In this document: positions 1-12,300 of the stretch, piece by piece | Layout: the number at the start of each line of letters is the position of its first letter | Numbering within the stretch: the first letter of the stretch is position 1 | Assembly (NCBI GenBank): GCA_025331125.1 | Contig: JAOALB010000147.1 | Location: 1-64,000 of the forward strand | Origin: Mycogone perniciosa | Taxonomy: Eukaryota > Ascomycota > Sordariomycetes > Hypocreales > Hypocreaceae | Reading direction: 5' to 3' | Length of the DNA stretch: 64,000 nt | Position numbers and translations under genes: made by a program | The notes under the pieces: generated by a model | Database searches by the model: none | Told to the model about the DNA's origin: nothing | The model's input: only the letters and a program-made list of their open reading frames with translations

Positions 1-90
1 TTTAATTAAGTTTAATTAAGTTTAATTAAGTTTAATTAAGTTTAATTAAGTTTAATTAAGTTTAATTAAGTTTAATTAAGTTTAATTAAA
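1..90. repeat. Decamer tandem repeat (TTTAATTAAG)n
   Basis: Eight perfect head-to-tail copies of TTTAATTAAG fill the first 80 bases and a ninth copy differs only in its last base. The array probably continues left of the window. The unit contains the palindrome TTAATTAA. It is not a TTAGGG-type telomere repeat. It could be a small satellite or a repeat further degraded by RIP; its origin is unknown. Confidence 0.9.
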
Positions 91-2357
91 TAATATTTAA
101 TTAAAAAGGTAGGATATTTTTAACCTTTACTTTAAAGTTTATAATAGTAAATTTATTTACTGCTATTACTTAATATAAAACTTAAACTATATTTATATAG
201 CTTTTAACTAAATCTTTAAAGTATAAGTATTAGTATTAATTTTAAAGTAAAAGTTTAAACCCTTTTAAGTTAATTATTTTATATTTTCGAAAGTTAAAAG
301 AGTTTAAGACTTTATTTAAAGGTTTTATTAATTAACTTCATTTAATATTAATAATCCTTTCAAGTATTTATTAAATCTAAAATAAGCTTAAATAACTATA
401 TTTATTAGATTTAGGTTATTTTATATATAAAACTATATAAAATTTAAATATATAAAACGAATTTGGCTTTTTTAAGTATATAGGCCTATAGGTTAAAGAA
501 TTATTATATATAATATTTACCGTTATATTTACTAAAGTTAAAGTAATAAATGTATTTATATTTATTAAAAATATCAATATATTAATATTAAAGAAAATAA
601 ATAAACCTTATAAAGATTTATTTTCTTTTTATAAAGTTCTAGAAATATTATAGTTTATTAAAGATTTTAAAAGTTTAAAGTATTATTTAATTAAAAGTAG
701 TTGCGCCTTTAAATATATTTTAAAGTATTAATATTTTAATTTAAGCAGCTTTTATTATTAATAGTTCTTTTACTATTATATAAAGTATTATATTTAAATT
801 AAAGTTTACTATTTAATGTTTATAAAAAAAGTTATATAAGAATTAGAAATATTAATAATATATAAAGACTATATAGACTTTTTAATATTGAATATTTGAA
901 AGAGTTTATTATAATATAAAGGATTTTAAATAATTAATTTATTAATAGGCAGTTATAAATAGCTATTAATATATTAATTGAGTTAAAGGTAGATTTATAT
1001 TAATTAATAGCTATATTAGCTTATAAATAAACTATTAATAAAGTTTTATTTATTTAATTTAAAGAAATTCCTAGTGCAGTTAAAAGATATTTAACTAATA
1101 TAGTAAAGGAGTAGAGTTTTTAATTTATTTTTTATAAGTTAAAAAAATAACGTATAAAAGTATAAGTTTTTTTTAAATAAATATTATAGAACAGAAAAGA
1201 GGGGATTAAGTAAAATTAAATAGTTATAAAATAAAATTTCAATTCAAGGTAATATTTAAGTTAATATAAAAGAGGTTTTTAATAAATAAAAGAGAAAAGA
1301 AAAACAGTATAGTAATACTTTTTATTTTTTTATAAGTATAAATATATAGTTTAATATATAAAGTGATTTTCTTTATTATATATAAATTATTTCTTTTTTA
1401 AAATAACCTGTTATAGTTTATTTACATTTTTTCTCTTTTTTTTATTATTATTTAATTATAAAAGATTTTATTAAAAAAGGCTATTAATAATTATTTAATA
1501 TAGTTAAGCTAATTAATATACTTATTATAAGTAAAAAGACTTTTAAAGAGATTTCTTTATTTTAAAAAGGTTAAATTTAACTTTACTTTTTTATTTAATT
1601 ATTTACTTTAAATAAAGCTTTAATAAATAGGTATTATTTAATTAATATTCTTACTTTAACTTTTTTTTAAATTTAAAAGTATTTTATTATTTAAATTATT
1701 AATAGTATAAATATTAGTTAATTAAACCTATTAATTTATTTAAAGGTTACTTTTTCCCTTTTATTTATGTTATTTTTATTTATATTATCTTTTATAAAAG
1801 ATTATACTTTTAAACAATACTTTTAGCGCTATACCTTTAAAATTTTTTAGTTTTATTTTTACAATATTATATATATAATTAAAGGAAAGATATTTAAATT
1901 AGTTTATATTCTAGTAAAGAGTTTCTATATTTATAGGTAGTTTTCTTATATTCCTTTTAAGTAAATAAAGTATATTAAAGCTTTATATATATTATTTTAT
2001 AGGCTGTATAATTTTTATTTCTATTAAAAGTGCTTTTAAATTTAGTTTATTATTATTATAGCTGTTAAAAAGTATATTTTTCTTTTTTTATAACTGCGTT
2101 TTTATTTTAAGCTTTTAATAAAGGGACTGTTTAAATTACATTTAATTTAAAGCGTTTTTTATATATTTAATAATACTCTTTTAGCTATTAACTTTTATAA
2201 AGTAATCAAAGTATAATTATTACTTCTTTTAAAAAAAGTTAAGTATTTACTTTTATTAAACTAATAATCCTTAATTATTTTAATTTTTTAATAGCCTTTT
2301 ATTTTATAAAAAACTTTTTTTATTTTATTAACAATAAAAAGATAAAAGGTTAAGCGA
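91..2357. other. AT-rich degraded DNA, no gene recognised
   Basis: No open frame or recognisable domain was found on either strand. Base use has the RIP look (TA-rich, few C or G). Because a chromovirus remnant starting at 2363 is flanked by a 5-bp duplication, this stretch and 5329-6905 were once contiguous target DNA. It may be an older mobile element decayed beyond recognition. Confidence 0.6.
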
Positions 2358-2362
2358 TTTAA

Positions 2363-2542
2363 TGTCATGGCCTAACTATTATAAGAACGCGATATAGTAT
2401 ATATCTGGGGGAACCTTGGATAGATGAACCAATTAGTATTGGATTACTTGGGTTACTATAAACTATAAAGTAATCCTAGTAAGCTAACGGAAAGACTTAC
2501 TATAGATTACCAGGAAGATAAATATAATCTAAGGTAATCTAT
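2363..2542 (+). repeat. Truncated 5' LTR of E0 (U3 type D)
   Basis: It matches 4938 to about 5115 of the right LTR, including the block ACTATTATAAGAACGC and the run of G before AACCTT. It stops at AATCTAT and jumps into RNase H sequence. Confidence 0.8.
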
Positions 2543-4220
2543 ATATAAAGTTAAAGTATATACTGACTATAAAAATATTATATATTTTGCGATAGTTTAA
2601 TAACTCTTTAAAAGACAGATCCGCTATATAGAATACCTTTTAAAATTTAACTATATTTTAATTTACTAGAAAAGATCCGAGAATAGACAAGCAGATATAT
2701 TTAATAGATAAGCTAACTACAATTAAAGAAAGATTAAATATACTAAGTAGATTTTAAAATAAACCCTTAAAGGATACTATTAATAAATAGCACTTTAAGC
2801 TATATATAAAGTATTTAATAATAATACTATACTTTAATGCATTAAAGAGTATTATACTATTAAAGATAATAATAAATTCCTAGAAAATATAGAGTTTAAT
2901 AATAAAAGAATTTAATAATAAAATAAAAGGATTTAAATTTTAAATAAACTCTAGAAAAATATAGTTATAGAAGTTTATTAATATTTAATATATAGATATA
3001 AAGGTATTTGCAAAACCTGTAAATAAGTTTAAAAGTACTTTAAGTTTTCAAGGCTTAAAAAAGTTATATAAAATATTATTTCTTGCTGTATAACTTATAG
3101 AATAGTTAAACCTTTAAAATATAAACTATACAGTAAACTTTAACCTTCACTAGTATTAAAGTAACTATAAGAATCAATTTTATTAAACTTTATTATTAAA
3201 CTATTACTATTTATTAAACTAGGATTAAAGATTAAATATAATAGTATTTTAATAATTATAGACTAATTTATTAAATACTTTTACTTCCTTTTATATAAAG
3301 AAGTAATAGATATAGAAACGCTAGTTTATATATTTTTATAATTTATTATAGCTAACTATATAATTCTAGCTAAAATTATTTTTAATTAAGGATTAACCTT
3401 TATATTTAAATTCTAGCAAATACTTATAAACTAGTTAGGTATAAATTATATGCTTAGTACTATATACTACCTATAAATAAATAAATAAATAAATAAAATA
3501 GATTAATTAGGTTATTAAAGCCTATTTAAAAAGTTATATTAACTTTAACTAAAACAATTAAATAGAGAAGTTACTAATCGTATAAATATCCTATAATAGC
3601 GACATTTTAAAGTTAACTGGACTTAGCTTTATATACATTAATTATAGCTTTACGCTAAATATATATAAAGCGCTAAAAAAAGGCCTATATATTAATAAAG
3701 TATAAATTAAATTTGAAGATATAAAGCAGTCATATAAAGAAATATAAGTATACCTTTACTTTATATAAAAAAGAATAAAGAAATATACTAATAAATATAA
3801 ATTAAAGGGATTAATTTTTAAAGAGGGAGATATAGTTTACCTATATTATTATTCGCTAGGGAAAAAGACTGCAAATATTAAAATAATATAACTAAGTGAC
3901 AAATTAGATTTTAAAAAACTTAAACCTTACTTAATTAAAAAGGTTATTTTAGAAGTTACTTATAAACTTATATTACTAGATAGTATCCGGATTTACCTAA
4001 TATTTTACATTTTACTACTCGAGAAAGCATTATAAAATAAATTAAAAAATAAATTAATTATAAACTTAATTAAAGTTTTACTAGTTAAAGAAAAATATAA
4101 AGTTAAAGAAATTAAAGCTATAAAAATAAAAGGCAATAAACGCTAGTACTTAGTAAAATAGAAAAACTATAAGGAAGAATATAACTCCTAGGAACCTAGG
4201 GAATACTTTAAGCACTTTTA
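2543..4220 (+). pseudogene. E0 pol remnant: RNase H end, integrase, chromodomain
   Basis: Conceptual reading shows the end of a Ty3-type RNase H (YTDYKN-like block near 2560), the integrase with a PQTDGQTERIN-like region near 3470-3500, and a chromodomain at about 4090-4220 (YLVK.KNY.EEYNSQEP-like, where the family has W at the K.W and WEP positions). Many stops arise from TGG-to-TAG and CAA-to-TAA changes, as expected from RIP. Compared with E2, the 3475-3502 interval is expanded by about one tetranucleotide into an (AAAT)n run, which also shifts the frame. Not functional. Confidence 0.75.
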
Positions 4221-4937
4221 GACAACTCTGCAATAATTCCACCGAAATCTTAACTTATTAACGATAGATCGAGCGGCCTAAAAGCAGTCTAATTAATTAT
4301 ATCGATAGCCTTAAAGGAATATACATCGATAGTAGCTTCTGCTTTACAATATTCCGCTTTATTTAATTTGTTTAGAGATTTAAGACTACGATAAACTATC
4401 TTGTAACTACAAAACACTATAGACTAACGCTGTTATTTTAAATGCGCTAACTTTATAAAGGCCTCGTTTACTTTTTATTAAGTATAAAGTAAATAAGCCT
4501 TAGTCTCTTTTTCTTTTCGCTTTATCTTTTACTTTTCTGAAATTATATATTACACTATACTATAAATCAGAAAAAATCGATAAACCTAATAAAAAATAAA
4601 CCTATAGAGAGCGTAATGCCGGAACTATCGTATAAACGACCTTACTATATACACTTACTATAACGTAAATTATCTATAATTATCTTATAAGAAAGATTGC
4701 GACTATAGTAGAATAAATAAAGCATAACAAAATTACTAATAGCCTCAATTAATAAAAAAAGAGCTAGGCGCTATTTAATTTTACAAGAACGAGATTTCGC
4801 TATGCAACCTAATATTCTATCAGCGAAAAAGACAGAATATAAAATAAAGGCACTATACCTATAAACTATAAAGGATAGCGGTATTTATAGAAGAATTAAC
4901 CGGTTTTAGGGATAAAACTAATAAGAGGGGGATATTA

Positions 4938-5323
4938 TATTATAGCCCGACTATTATAAGAACGCAATATAGTATATACCCGGGGGAACCTTAAATAGAT
5001 AAACTAATCAGCATTAAATCACTTAAGTCACCATAAACTATAAAGTAATCCCAGTAAGCCAATAAAAGGACTCACTATAAATTACTAGGAAGATAAATAT
5101 AATCTAAAGTAATCTATGATTATTCCCTTTATATATATATAACTGGCTTATTACTTATTTAGTAAAGTTATTTAAATAGTTATTAATAATTGTATTTACT
5201 GGAACGGCCTGTTTTACAGAATCGTAACTACATTACCTTACTTAGTATTTATCCTTAACCTCTCTATTAATATAGACCCATAAACCTTGGTTTAACTATT
5301 AAGAACTAACCCAGATTATTATA
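4938..5323 (+). repeat. 3' LTR of E0 (386 bp, U3 type D)
   Basis: It begins TATTATAGCCC (RIP form of TGTCATGGCC), directly after the polypurine tract, and ends AGATTATTATA (RIP form of GGATCGTTACA). Its last ~190 bp match the LTRs of all other chromovirus copies in the window; its first ~190 bp match only 2363-2542. Confidence 0.88.
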
Positions 5324-5328
5324 TTTAA

Positions 5329-6905
5329 TAGGTTTAGAAATCTATTTTAGCTTTTAATATTAAAAAATAAATAATTAATATAAATAAAGTAGGTAATAAA
5401 CTATTTAATTTTATAGTTTTTTCCTTTGTAGTATAATTAAATTATATTTTTATAAGTAAGGCGGTAAATTGTAATTTAATAGTTATTTTTTCCTTTTTAA
5501 AAATAATATTTAATAAATATTTTTAAAAATATTATTATTTGCTTTTATTTATAAAGGCTTTTTTATTATCTTTAATTATTTATTAATTGAATTTTCTTTT
5601 TATAAACTTTTTTAAATATTCCTTTAAAGAGATTTTATTAAATAAAATCTTATTTAATATTTTTAGCTTATAAGCTTTTATTATTCTTGCTTAAAATCTA
5701 ATTTTAAATAAATTTAATTAATATATTTTTAGCTTTATATTTTTAACAAGGTCTTTTTAATGTTTTATATTATAAAGTAAAATAAAGTTATTTAAAATAA
5801 AAGGCTTAATTATCTTCTATAAAAAGTATTCATTTTTAATATTTATTTTTTTAATTTATATTTATCAAAATACAATTACTTTTACTTAAACTATTTTTAG
5901 ATATTTTCTTTCTTTTTTAATATATAAATATATACTATTAATTAGTCTTCTATTATATAGACTTTATTTTAATTTATTAACTGTTAAATAAATAGTTTTA
6001 CTTTCAAAAGGAAAATTAATTTTTAATTAAATAATAGGTAAAATATAAAATATTTTATTAAGCCTTTCATAGTCTATTTATTAGCTATACTTACTTTATT
6101 TAAGTCTTTAAACTACTTTTTATTATATTTAGCTATGTTTATTAATATTAATATTAAACTTTAATAATTAACTTTTATAAAAGAATTAGCCTTTAAGTTA
6201 TATATTAATATTCAAATAATTTTAACTTTTAAATTAATTAATATTTATAAAGTATTTTCTTTATCTTAAGTTTTCTATTTATAATAGCTTAAATTATTAT
6301 ATTCAATTAATAAATTTCTTTAAAAGTAACTTTATTATTACAATTAATAATAAAATTAATATAAGTTTTACTTTTATTTATCTTTAAAAGTTATATTTTC
6401 CTTTAAATAAATAAATATATTTATAATTACTTAAAATATATTAAATATTAAAGTAAACCTTTTTTATAAGCTTGATTAATCTTTTTAATATAGTAGGCAT
6501 TTAAAGCACTATAAATTGAAGCTTTAATATTAAGGATATATTATAATAGGTTTATATATATTATCTTATATTTATAGGTATTAATTCTTTTTTTCAATAT
6601 TAAAAAGTTATTTCTTACCTTTTATAATCTATTTTTATATATTATTATTAAATAGCTGTTTCCTTTATAGTAAAAGTATTACAAATAAATATAGGCTAAT
6701 AGCAGTATTTTATTAATTTAACCTATAATTTCCTATCTTTTATATAAAATCTTTTTACTTTATTTTTTAGTTATTAAAACTTTAAAGCTAAAAGATTAAA
6801 TAGTCTTTATATTATTTAAAGGTATTATGTAATTTATTAAAATGTTTTATTATATTTCGTTTTTAATTATATAAATAAAATTATATTTAAATATATATTT
6901 ATAAA
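5329..6905. other. AT-rich degraded DNA, no gene recognised
   Basis: This is the continuation of the target DNA of E0. It is T-rich on the + strand, with many stops in all frames and no domain that I could recognise. Its right end meets the better preserved mitochondrial-like patch at about 6909. Confidence 0.55.
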
Positions 6906-6908
6906 ATC

Positions 6909-7908
6909 TTTCTGGGTCTAGCTCGCGCATAAACTTTATAACAATAAAATCTACTCAACTGAATTAAGAGTGACCTTTTGCCTTAATATATCCACAATCT
7001 AAATTAGATATTAAACTGTTCATTAGGACTTTATCACGTGTATATTAAGTTATTGAAAATACTAATTGTACTCCTGCTCCTACTTTAGTGTTAGTCTTAT
7101 AAGTATTAACATAAAAACATCCTTCAGCACTTGTAAAACCTACTAATCAATTAGTGGCGTGCCTACTACAGATGCTTGATTTCAAGTTACAGGTTTCATT
7201 GCGGCAGTTACTAGCTTGCGCAGGGAAAGCATTCTTTAAAGCATCTGATAAACCATTGTTTAATGAGGCTTTTAATAATACAATTTTCATTAATCCCTCT
7301 TTATGTGTAGCGCGTAGCATAAATGATTTTTATCTTTAACTATATTATAAGCTTCCGCCCTTTTATGCAAAGTAGGCGTGCCTTAAAACAGTATAAAATC
7401 TTCTGATTTTTTAGTTCTTAAAGGATACTTATTAAAGTGGTCTATCACTACCTGTAATTCTTTAATAGATTCAATTTGAAATTGAAATGCATCTTCATTC
7501 AATTTATAAATGTTACCTGCATTAAAATAATTTTTTACTTATTCTAAGACAGATTTATCTTTTCTATATAAACTTATTTAAGCATATAATTTAATTACTT
7601 AACCGTTTTTACTTTTATTGTTTCTAACCATAGAAATTCAAAAGATTCCATCTAAAAGTCCAGTAATAATTTAAGGATGAATAGTCATATTATTGTTTAT
7701 TGTTAATAAAAATAAAAATCTCGTAAATTGTTATGCTTTTTAATATTAGAAATGTAAATGTCACAAAATAAATAGAAAATTCTTTAGAACTAAGCACCAT
7801 AAAATATTTACTTTATAATGTTGTAAAGTTTATAGAAATAATAAAAAGCAGTATCTGCAGGGGTCGTAAAGCTAAATCCATTTCCCTGAGATTTACCCTT
7901 TCAAATCT
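6909..7908 (-). pseudogene. LAGLIDADG homing endonuclease, probable NUMT
   Basis: Minus-strand translation gives a two-motif LAGLIDADG endonuclease of the kind encoded in fungal mitochondrial group I introns. First motif: ITGLLDG at about 7648-7668, followed by SLYRKDKS, KNYFNAGNIYKL, FQFQIESIKEL and FNKYPLRTKKS. Second motif: LVGFTSAEGCF at about 7114-7146, followed by GAGVQLVFSIT, RDKVLMNSL, CGYIKA and VDFIV (6940-6960). TGA falls where tryptophan is expected at 7147-7149 (TN-W-LVGF) and 6955-6957 (FS-W-VDFIV), as in the mitochondrial code, though G-to-A decay of TGG gives the same. Stops such as CAA-to-TAA show it is dead in the nucleus. The patch is richer in G+C than its surroundings and is cut off before the usual C-terminal helix block. 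The 7700-7908 part (intron or exon sequence) was not identified. An intron-containing mitochondrial contig misjoined here is the alternative, but the decay argues against it. Confidence 0.8.
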
Positions 7909-7910
7909 GT

Positions 7911-8319
7911 TTTTTTTTAACTTTAATTTTATTTATAGTAATTACTAGTTTATACAATAAAGTATTTACTATAATATTCTTTTTCTTTAAAATAGATTTA
8001 AGTATAAAGTTAAAAAAATATATAATTAATTTATTAAATTATATACCTATTAAAGATATTATGACTTTTATTATTTATTTAATTAATAATTACTTTAATA
8101 TTTATTTTTAATATAAATAAAAGTTTATAAATATAAATATATAGCTTTTTAAAAGCTTAAAGTAAAACTTTATATTCTTTTTTTATACTAGTATACTTTA
8201 TCTTTAATAAAAGCTAATATTTACTTTTATATTAAATTAAATATCTTTTCCTTTTTATAATTTATATTAAAACTGCCTTTTCGCCTATTATATTAATATT
8301 AATTATTGAAATTACCTCT
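7911..8319. other. AT-rich degraded DNA
   Basis: Nothing recognisable was seen on either strand. It lies between the mitochondrial-like patch and a chromovirus 3' fragment. Confidence 0.5.
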
Positions 8320-8395
8320 TTATACCCTTTACTTATATTTAGCATTACTAGAAAACTAGACGTTAATAACAGCCTTTAACTCGGCCCATTTAAAC

Positions 8396-8638
8396 TTGTC
8401 TAACTTATTTAATGAATTAACGCTACGATGCAATATCTTAACCCTACGCAACTGCACTTATAACCGCTACTTGCAAAGACAATTTAATCGCGCAAAACGC
8501 TTATTTATTAAAGCAGTTAATACTATTATCTATTATTGCTATTCTAATAACTTACACTTAGTAGCGCGCTCTTTATTCTTAATACACTCCTTTTTAGCTG
8601 CTAAACGATATACTATAAATATTAGAAATAACTTATAA
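8396..8638 (+). pseudogene. Chromovirus post-chromodomain tail ORF remnant
   Basis: An 80-codon open stretch lies in the 3' part of E6. The inverted counterpart in E4 (roughly 15,560-15,835) keeps the same reading frame and the same residues (NLFN..LAL.CNILTL, YNR.LQ, NRAK.LFI, VNTIIYY.YSNNL, LFLI.SFL.AK) but with stops. That shared frame suggests it was coding: either the C-terminal extension of pol or a small extra ORF between pol and the LTR. It is rich in basic and aromatic residues, with a likely helical RQFNRAKRLFIKAVN segment. I recognise no known domain. E0 (4340-4560) and E2/E3 (about 37,090-37,270) have a different tail at the same place. The ATG start is arbitrary. Confidence 0.5.
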
Positions 8639-8993
8639 TAAATTAAAAAGGATATATACTAGCCGCTAAAGAAATATTATTTCCGTTATATATTTTGCCC
8701 TAATAGGTATACTCTTTATAATAAAAATAGCCTATAGCTATTGTATAGGGAATACTATACTTTTTATAAAATAAATATAGTATAATAAAGATACTGATAG
8801 TATTAATAATTAATATAGCTGCAGTATAATTCTGTAAGGATTTAGTAGGTTTAGAAACTTTCTGCTATTTCGCAATACTATAAAGTATAGTTAAATAGGA
8901 ATAAAAAAGAAATTAAAAGGAAGAAAACTTATAAAAAAAAAGGATGGCTATATAATAGGTTTTAGGGATAAAACTAATAGGAGGGGGATATTA

Positions 8994-9370
8994 TATTATG
9001 ACCTCACTAGGCTAAGGCCTAGGTTTAAAGGAATATTGGAATAATAGGCTAATAAGAATATAATTACTAGGGTATATACCAAATCATTAATAATTAAGGA
9101 TATATATAAGTAATTATAAACCTTAAATTATTAAAAATATAGCTATATTCCCTAATAATTATTATAACTCTCCTTTATATATATACAATTAACTTATTAT
9201 TTATTTAATATAGTTATTTAAATAGTTATTAATAAATTATATTTACTAGAACCGCCTATTCTATAAAATTATAACTATATTACCCTGTTTAGTATTTATC
9301 TTTAACCTCTCTGTTAATATAAACCCATAAACCTTGGTTTAACTGTTGAGAATTAACCTGGATCGTTATA
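8994..9370 (+). repeat. LTR of E6 (377 bp, U3 type C)
   Basis: It starts TATTATGACC (RIP form of TGTCACGACC) right after the polypurine tract and ends GGATCGTTATA. The U3 half, with the GGCTAAGGCCTAGG block, matches E4 LTRs only; the U5 half matches all chromovirus LTRs here. Confidence 0.85.
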
Positions 9371-12300
9371 CTTTTTTAAAACCTTTTCTTTTAATCCTTT
9401 ATTTCTTTAAATTCTTTCACTTTTCTTTTTATTACTTTTATATAATCTTTTAAATTATTAGCTACTATTAGCTAAATTAAGTCCTTTTTAATTTACTTTA
9501 ATACTTAATATAAAACATCCTTTTTAAAAGTAAATTAAAAGGTTTTTAAGCTTTTATTTTATTTTATTAATTTTATATTTTAATATAAAGTAAATATTTA
9601 TTTTAGCTTTAACCTATATAATACTTTTATTTTATATTTTTAATAAATAGCCTTTTAGTTTCAATAATAATTTCTATATCTTTTATTTTATGTTTTATAT
9701 ATAAATGTTTATTTTTTAATATATAATTAAATATTAACTATATAGCTTAAATGAATAATATTCTAAAACTGAAAGGTATTAGAAGGTTATTTAATATAAT
9801 ATAAAATTTAATTATTATTTATATATTATTTATATACATTTAAAAAATAGTTTTTTCAATTATATTTATTTATTTATTGTTAAATATAGCATTAACTGCT
9901 TAATAAAGGTAACTTTTAAACTATATTTTATAGTTAATTAATTCAATATAATATTTCCTTTTAATTTAAAGTTTATAGATACTTTAATAAATATATTCTT
10001 AAGCTATTTTAACTATAGTTTTATTTATAGTAAATCTTATAACTATTTAAAAATCATTTTTATTTAAACTATATTAATTTAAACTATTAATCTTTATTTT
10101 TTATTTACTTTATAATTAATAGTGATATTCAATTATTTTAGTTTATAAAAATATATTTTTGATAATAGTAAAGTATTTAAGTTTTTGAAATTAATTAATC
10201 TTTTATTTAAAACTCCTTTTATTTATAAAAGCTATAAAGTTATAATTTTAAAAGCTTAACTTTATAGTAATTAATTAATTTATATAGTTAATTTTATATA
10301 TGTAGCTATTATATTTAGTCTTTTTACTAGTTCTTTTTTAAAAGGTATTTATAAGTAAATATAAATATTATTTAATATAAACCAGGCTTAAAAATAATTA
10401 AATTAACCTTTTTATAAAACTATATTTCAATAATCTTATATAATCTTATATTTAAATTAGCTTTTAAGCTATTTATAAGTTTTAAAATAATATTTGAAAA
10501 AATATTAATTTTAAGTTTCATTATATTATTTAAAATTATTATTTAAATTAATATTTTAATATATTTTACCTTTAATACTTTATTTTCTTTTAGACCTTTG
10601 AACTTTACGTTTTTTATTATATTATAGTTTAAATAATATAGTCTTTAAAGTTATAAGTATAAAGTTTAAATACTATTACTTTTTTTTAATTAACTATTTT
10701 AATAAAGGCAGTAATAATTCTTTTATAATTTATTTATTTACTTCATTAATTATTTATATATACTTTTATCCTTTATAAATTATAAAGCTAATAAGAAAAG
10801 TATAATTAAATACTTCTTTAATTAAACTAATTTAATTATATTTATTTAAATGTTCCTTTAAAGAATTTCTTTTAATTAAGTTTATAGAAACTCTGTTAAT
10901 CTTTTTTATTCTTTTATTATTTATTTACTAGCAATAATTTAATCTTTACTTATAAAATATATACTATTTATTATTAATCCCTTTATAGGGATTATATTTA
11001 ACCTTTATAGCGCTTTAACTTTAAATTTCTTTGTATATTTTATTTCTATATAAACTATATTAAAAAGCTTAATTTTATGAAGGGTTACTTTTTAATTTAA
11101 AAAGCTAAATTTCTTTTTCTTTCTTAGTATTAAGTTTAGCGAAACTTTATTTTAAAGTCTACTCAATTTTACTTAAAATATTAGTCTTTTCTATATATAA
11201 GTTTTAATAGTTATAATTAATATAATAAATTAAGCTAAAATTAAAGTTTTTTATAGGCCTATTTAAGTTATTTTTACTATTAAGTTGTATATTATAAATT
11301 TATAGGCTTTATTATAAATTAATTTAATGCAATTTTAAAGAAAATAGCTTTTATTTATATAATATTCATAACATTTTATATTAATAATTGCTTTTAAACA
11401 GTAATAAAGGAAATCATTTAATATATTATTATATAAAAGACTTATTATCTTAATATTATTACTAGTAATTATTAAAATAAAGGATTTTTATTTAAATTTA
11501 CTACTATTAATAGTAATATAATAATATTCTTTTTTTTAAATTAATTGGTTTTCCCTTTTATTAAAAGAGCTAAATCGCTAAATCGCTAAGTTATTAAATC
11601 TTTAAAATAAAGTATTTATTTAATTTTTAAACTATAAAGTTATAGCTAGTTTTATAGGCTTAAACTGCTATCCCTTTTATTTATTATTATTAATTTTAAT
11701 TTTAATTTAAATGAATCAAAAATAGGATTATTTTTAAAATATATCCTTCTAAATTCTTACAAATAAGCTTTTTAAATATTAAATTCTATAAGTGTTTTAT
11801 TATAAAAATATATTTATACCTTAATGTAAATTAATTCTTTAAAATTATAAATTCTTTTTAATTTCTTTAAAAGCTATTATTAATTGAAGCAGCCTTAATA
11901 ATATTACTTTAATAATATTAAAAAAATATAATATTACTGCCTTTTAATTTCTTTTATTAAACTTTTAATAAAGGTATTAATATTAAAGTAATTATTTTAT
12001 GATAGACTATAATTCAATAGGCTTATATTAATAAAGGTTTTAAAGCTATATAATATAGAACTTTAATTATTCTTTATTATATTATTCATAATACCATATA
12101 AATTCCTTTTTAACTTTATTTTAATTAATACTTTCTTTAATAAAGATTTAATTTATTTCTTATTGTTTTAATTTCATAAATAGTTTTAAATATCTCTTTT
12201 AGTCTTTTATTGAAATTCTTTAATATTTTATCTTTTACTTATAATTCTTTAAAAACTAAAATATACTTTTACTATTAGATTTACTTATAAATTCTATCTT

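Larger units (their letters stand above)
2363..5323 (+). mobile_element. E0: internally deleted Ty3/Gypsy chromovirus
   Basis: A truncated left LTR (TGTCATGGCC...) is followed directly by RNase H, integrase and chromodomain sequence, then a polypurine tract (AAGAGGGGGA at 4923-4932) and a full 386-bp right LTR. The 5-bp direct repeat TTTAA lies immediately outside both ends (2358-2362 and 5324-5328), so the outer boundaries are those of the original insertion. Everything from mid-LTR through gag, protease and RT is missing; the junction lies within about 2541-2550, where LTR and internal sequence share ATATATAAAG-like bases. Internal sequence is 80-90 percent alike by eye to E1, E2 and E3, but its U3 is a separate type (D). 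Frames are full of stops. Confidence 0.85.
8320..9370 (+). mobile_element. E6: 3' fragment of a type C chromovirus
   Basis: It contains only the region downstream of the chromodomain, the polypurine tract (GGAGGGGGA at 8981-8989) and one LTR (8994-9370). The same sequence, inverted, forms the 3' end of E4 (14,837 to about 15,880), which fixes orientation and identity. The left edge at about 8320 is where similarity to E4 stops, so the element is truncated at its 5' side. No second LTR or target duplication was found. RIP decay is lighter than in E4; for example several CGC and GCA codons remain. Confidence 0.8.

Noticed and set aside
1..90. Degenerate telomere repeat
   Set aside because: The decamer TTTAATTAAG cannot be derived from TTAGGG by transitions alone in a regular register.
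7154..7339. 61-codon + strand open frame
   Set aside because: It is antisense to the LAGLIDADG coding sequence, which is clearly on the minus strand.
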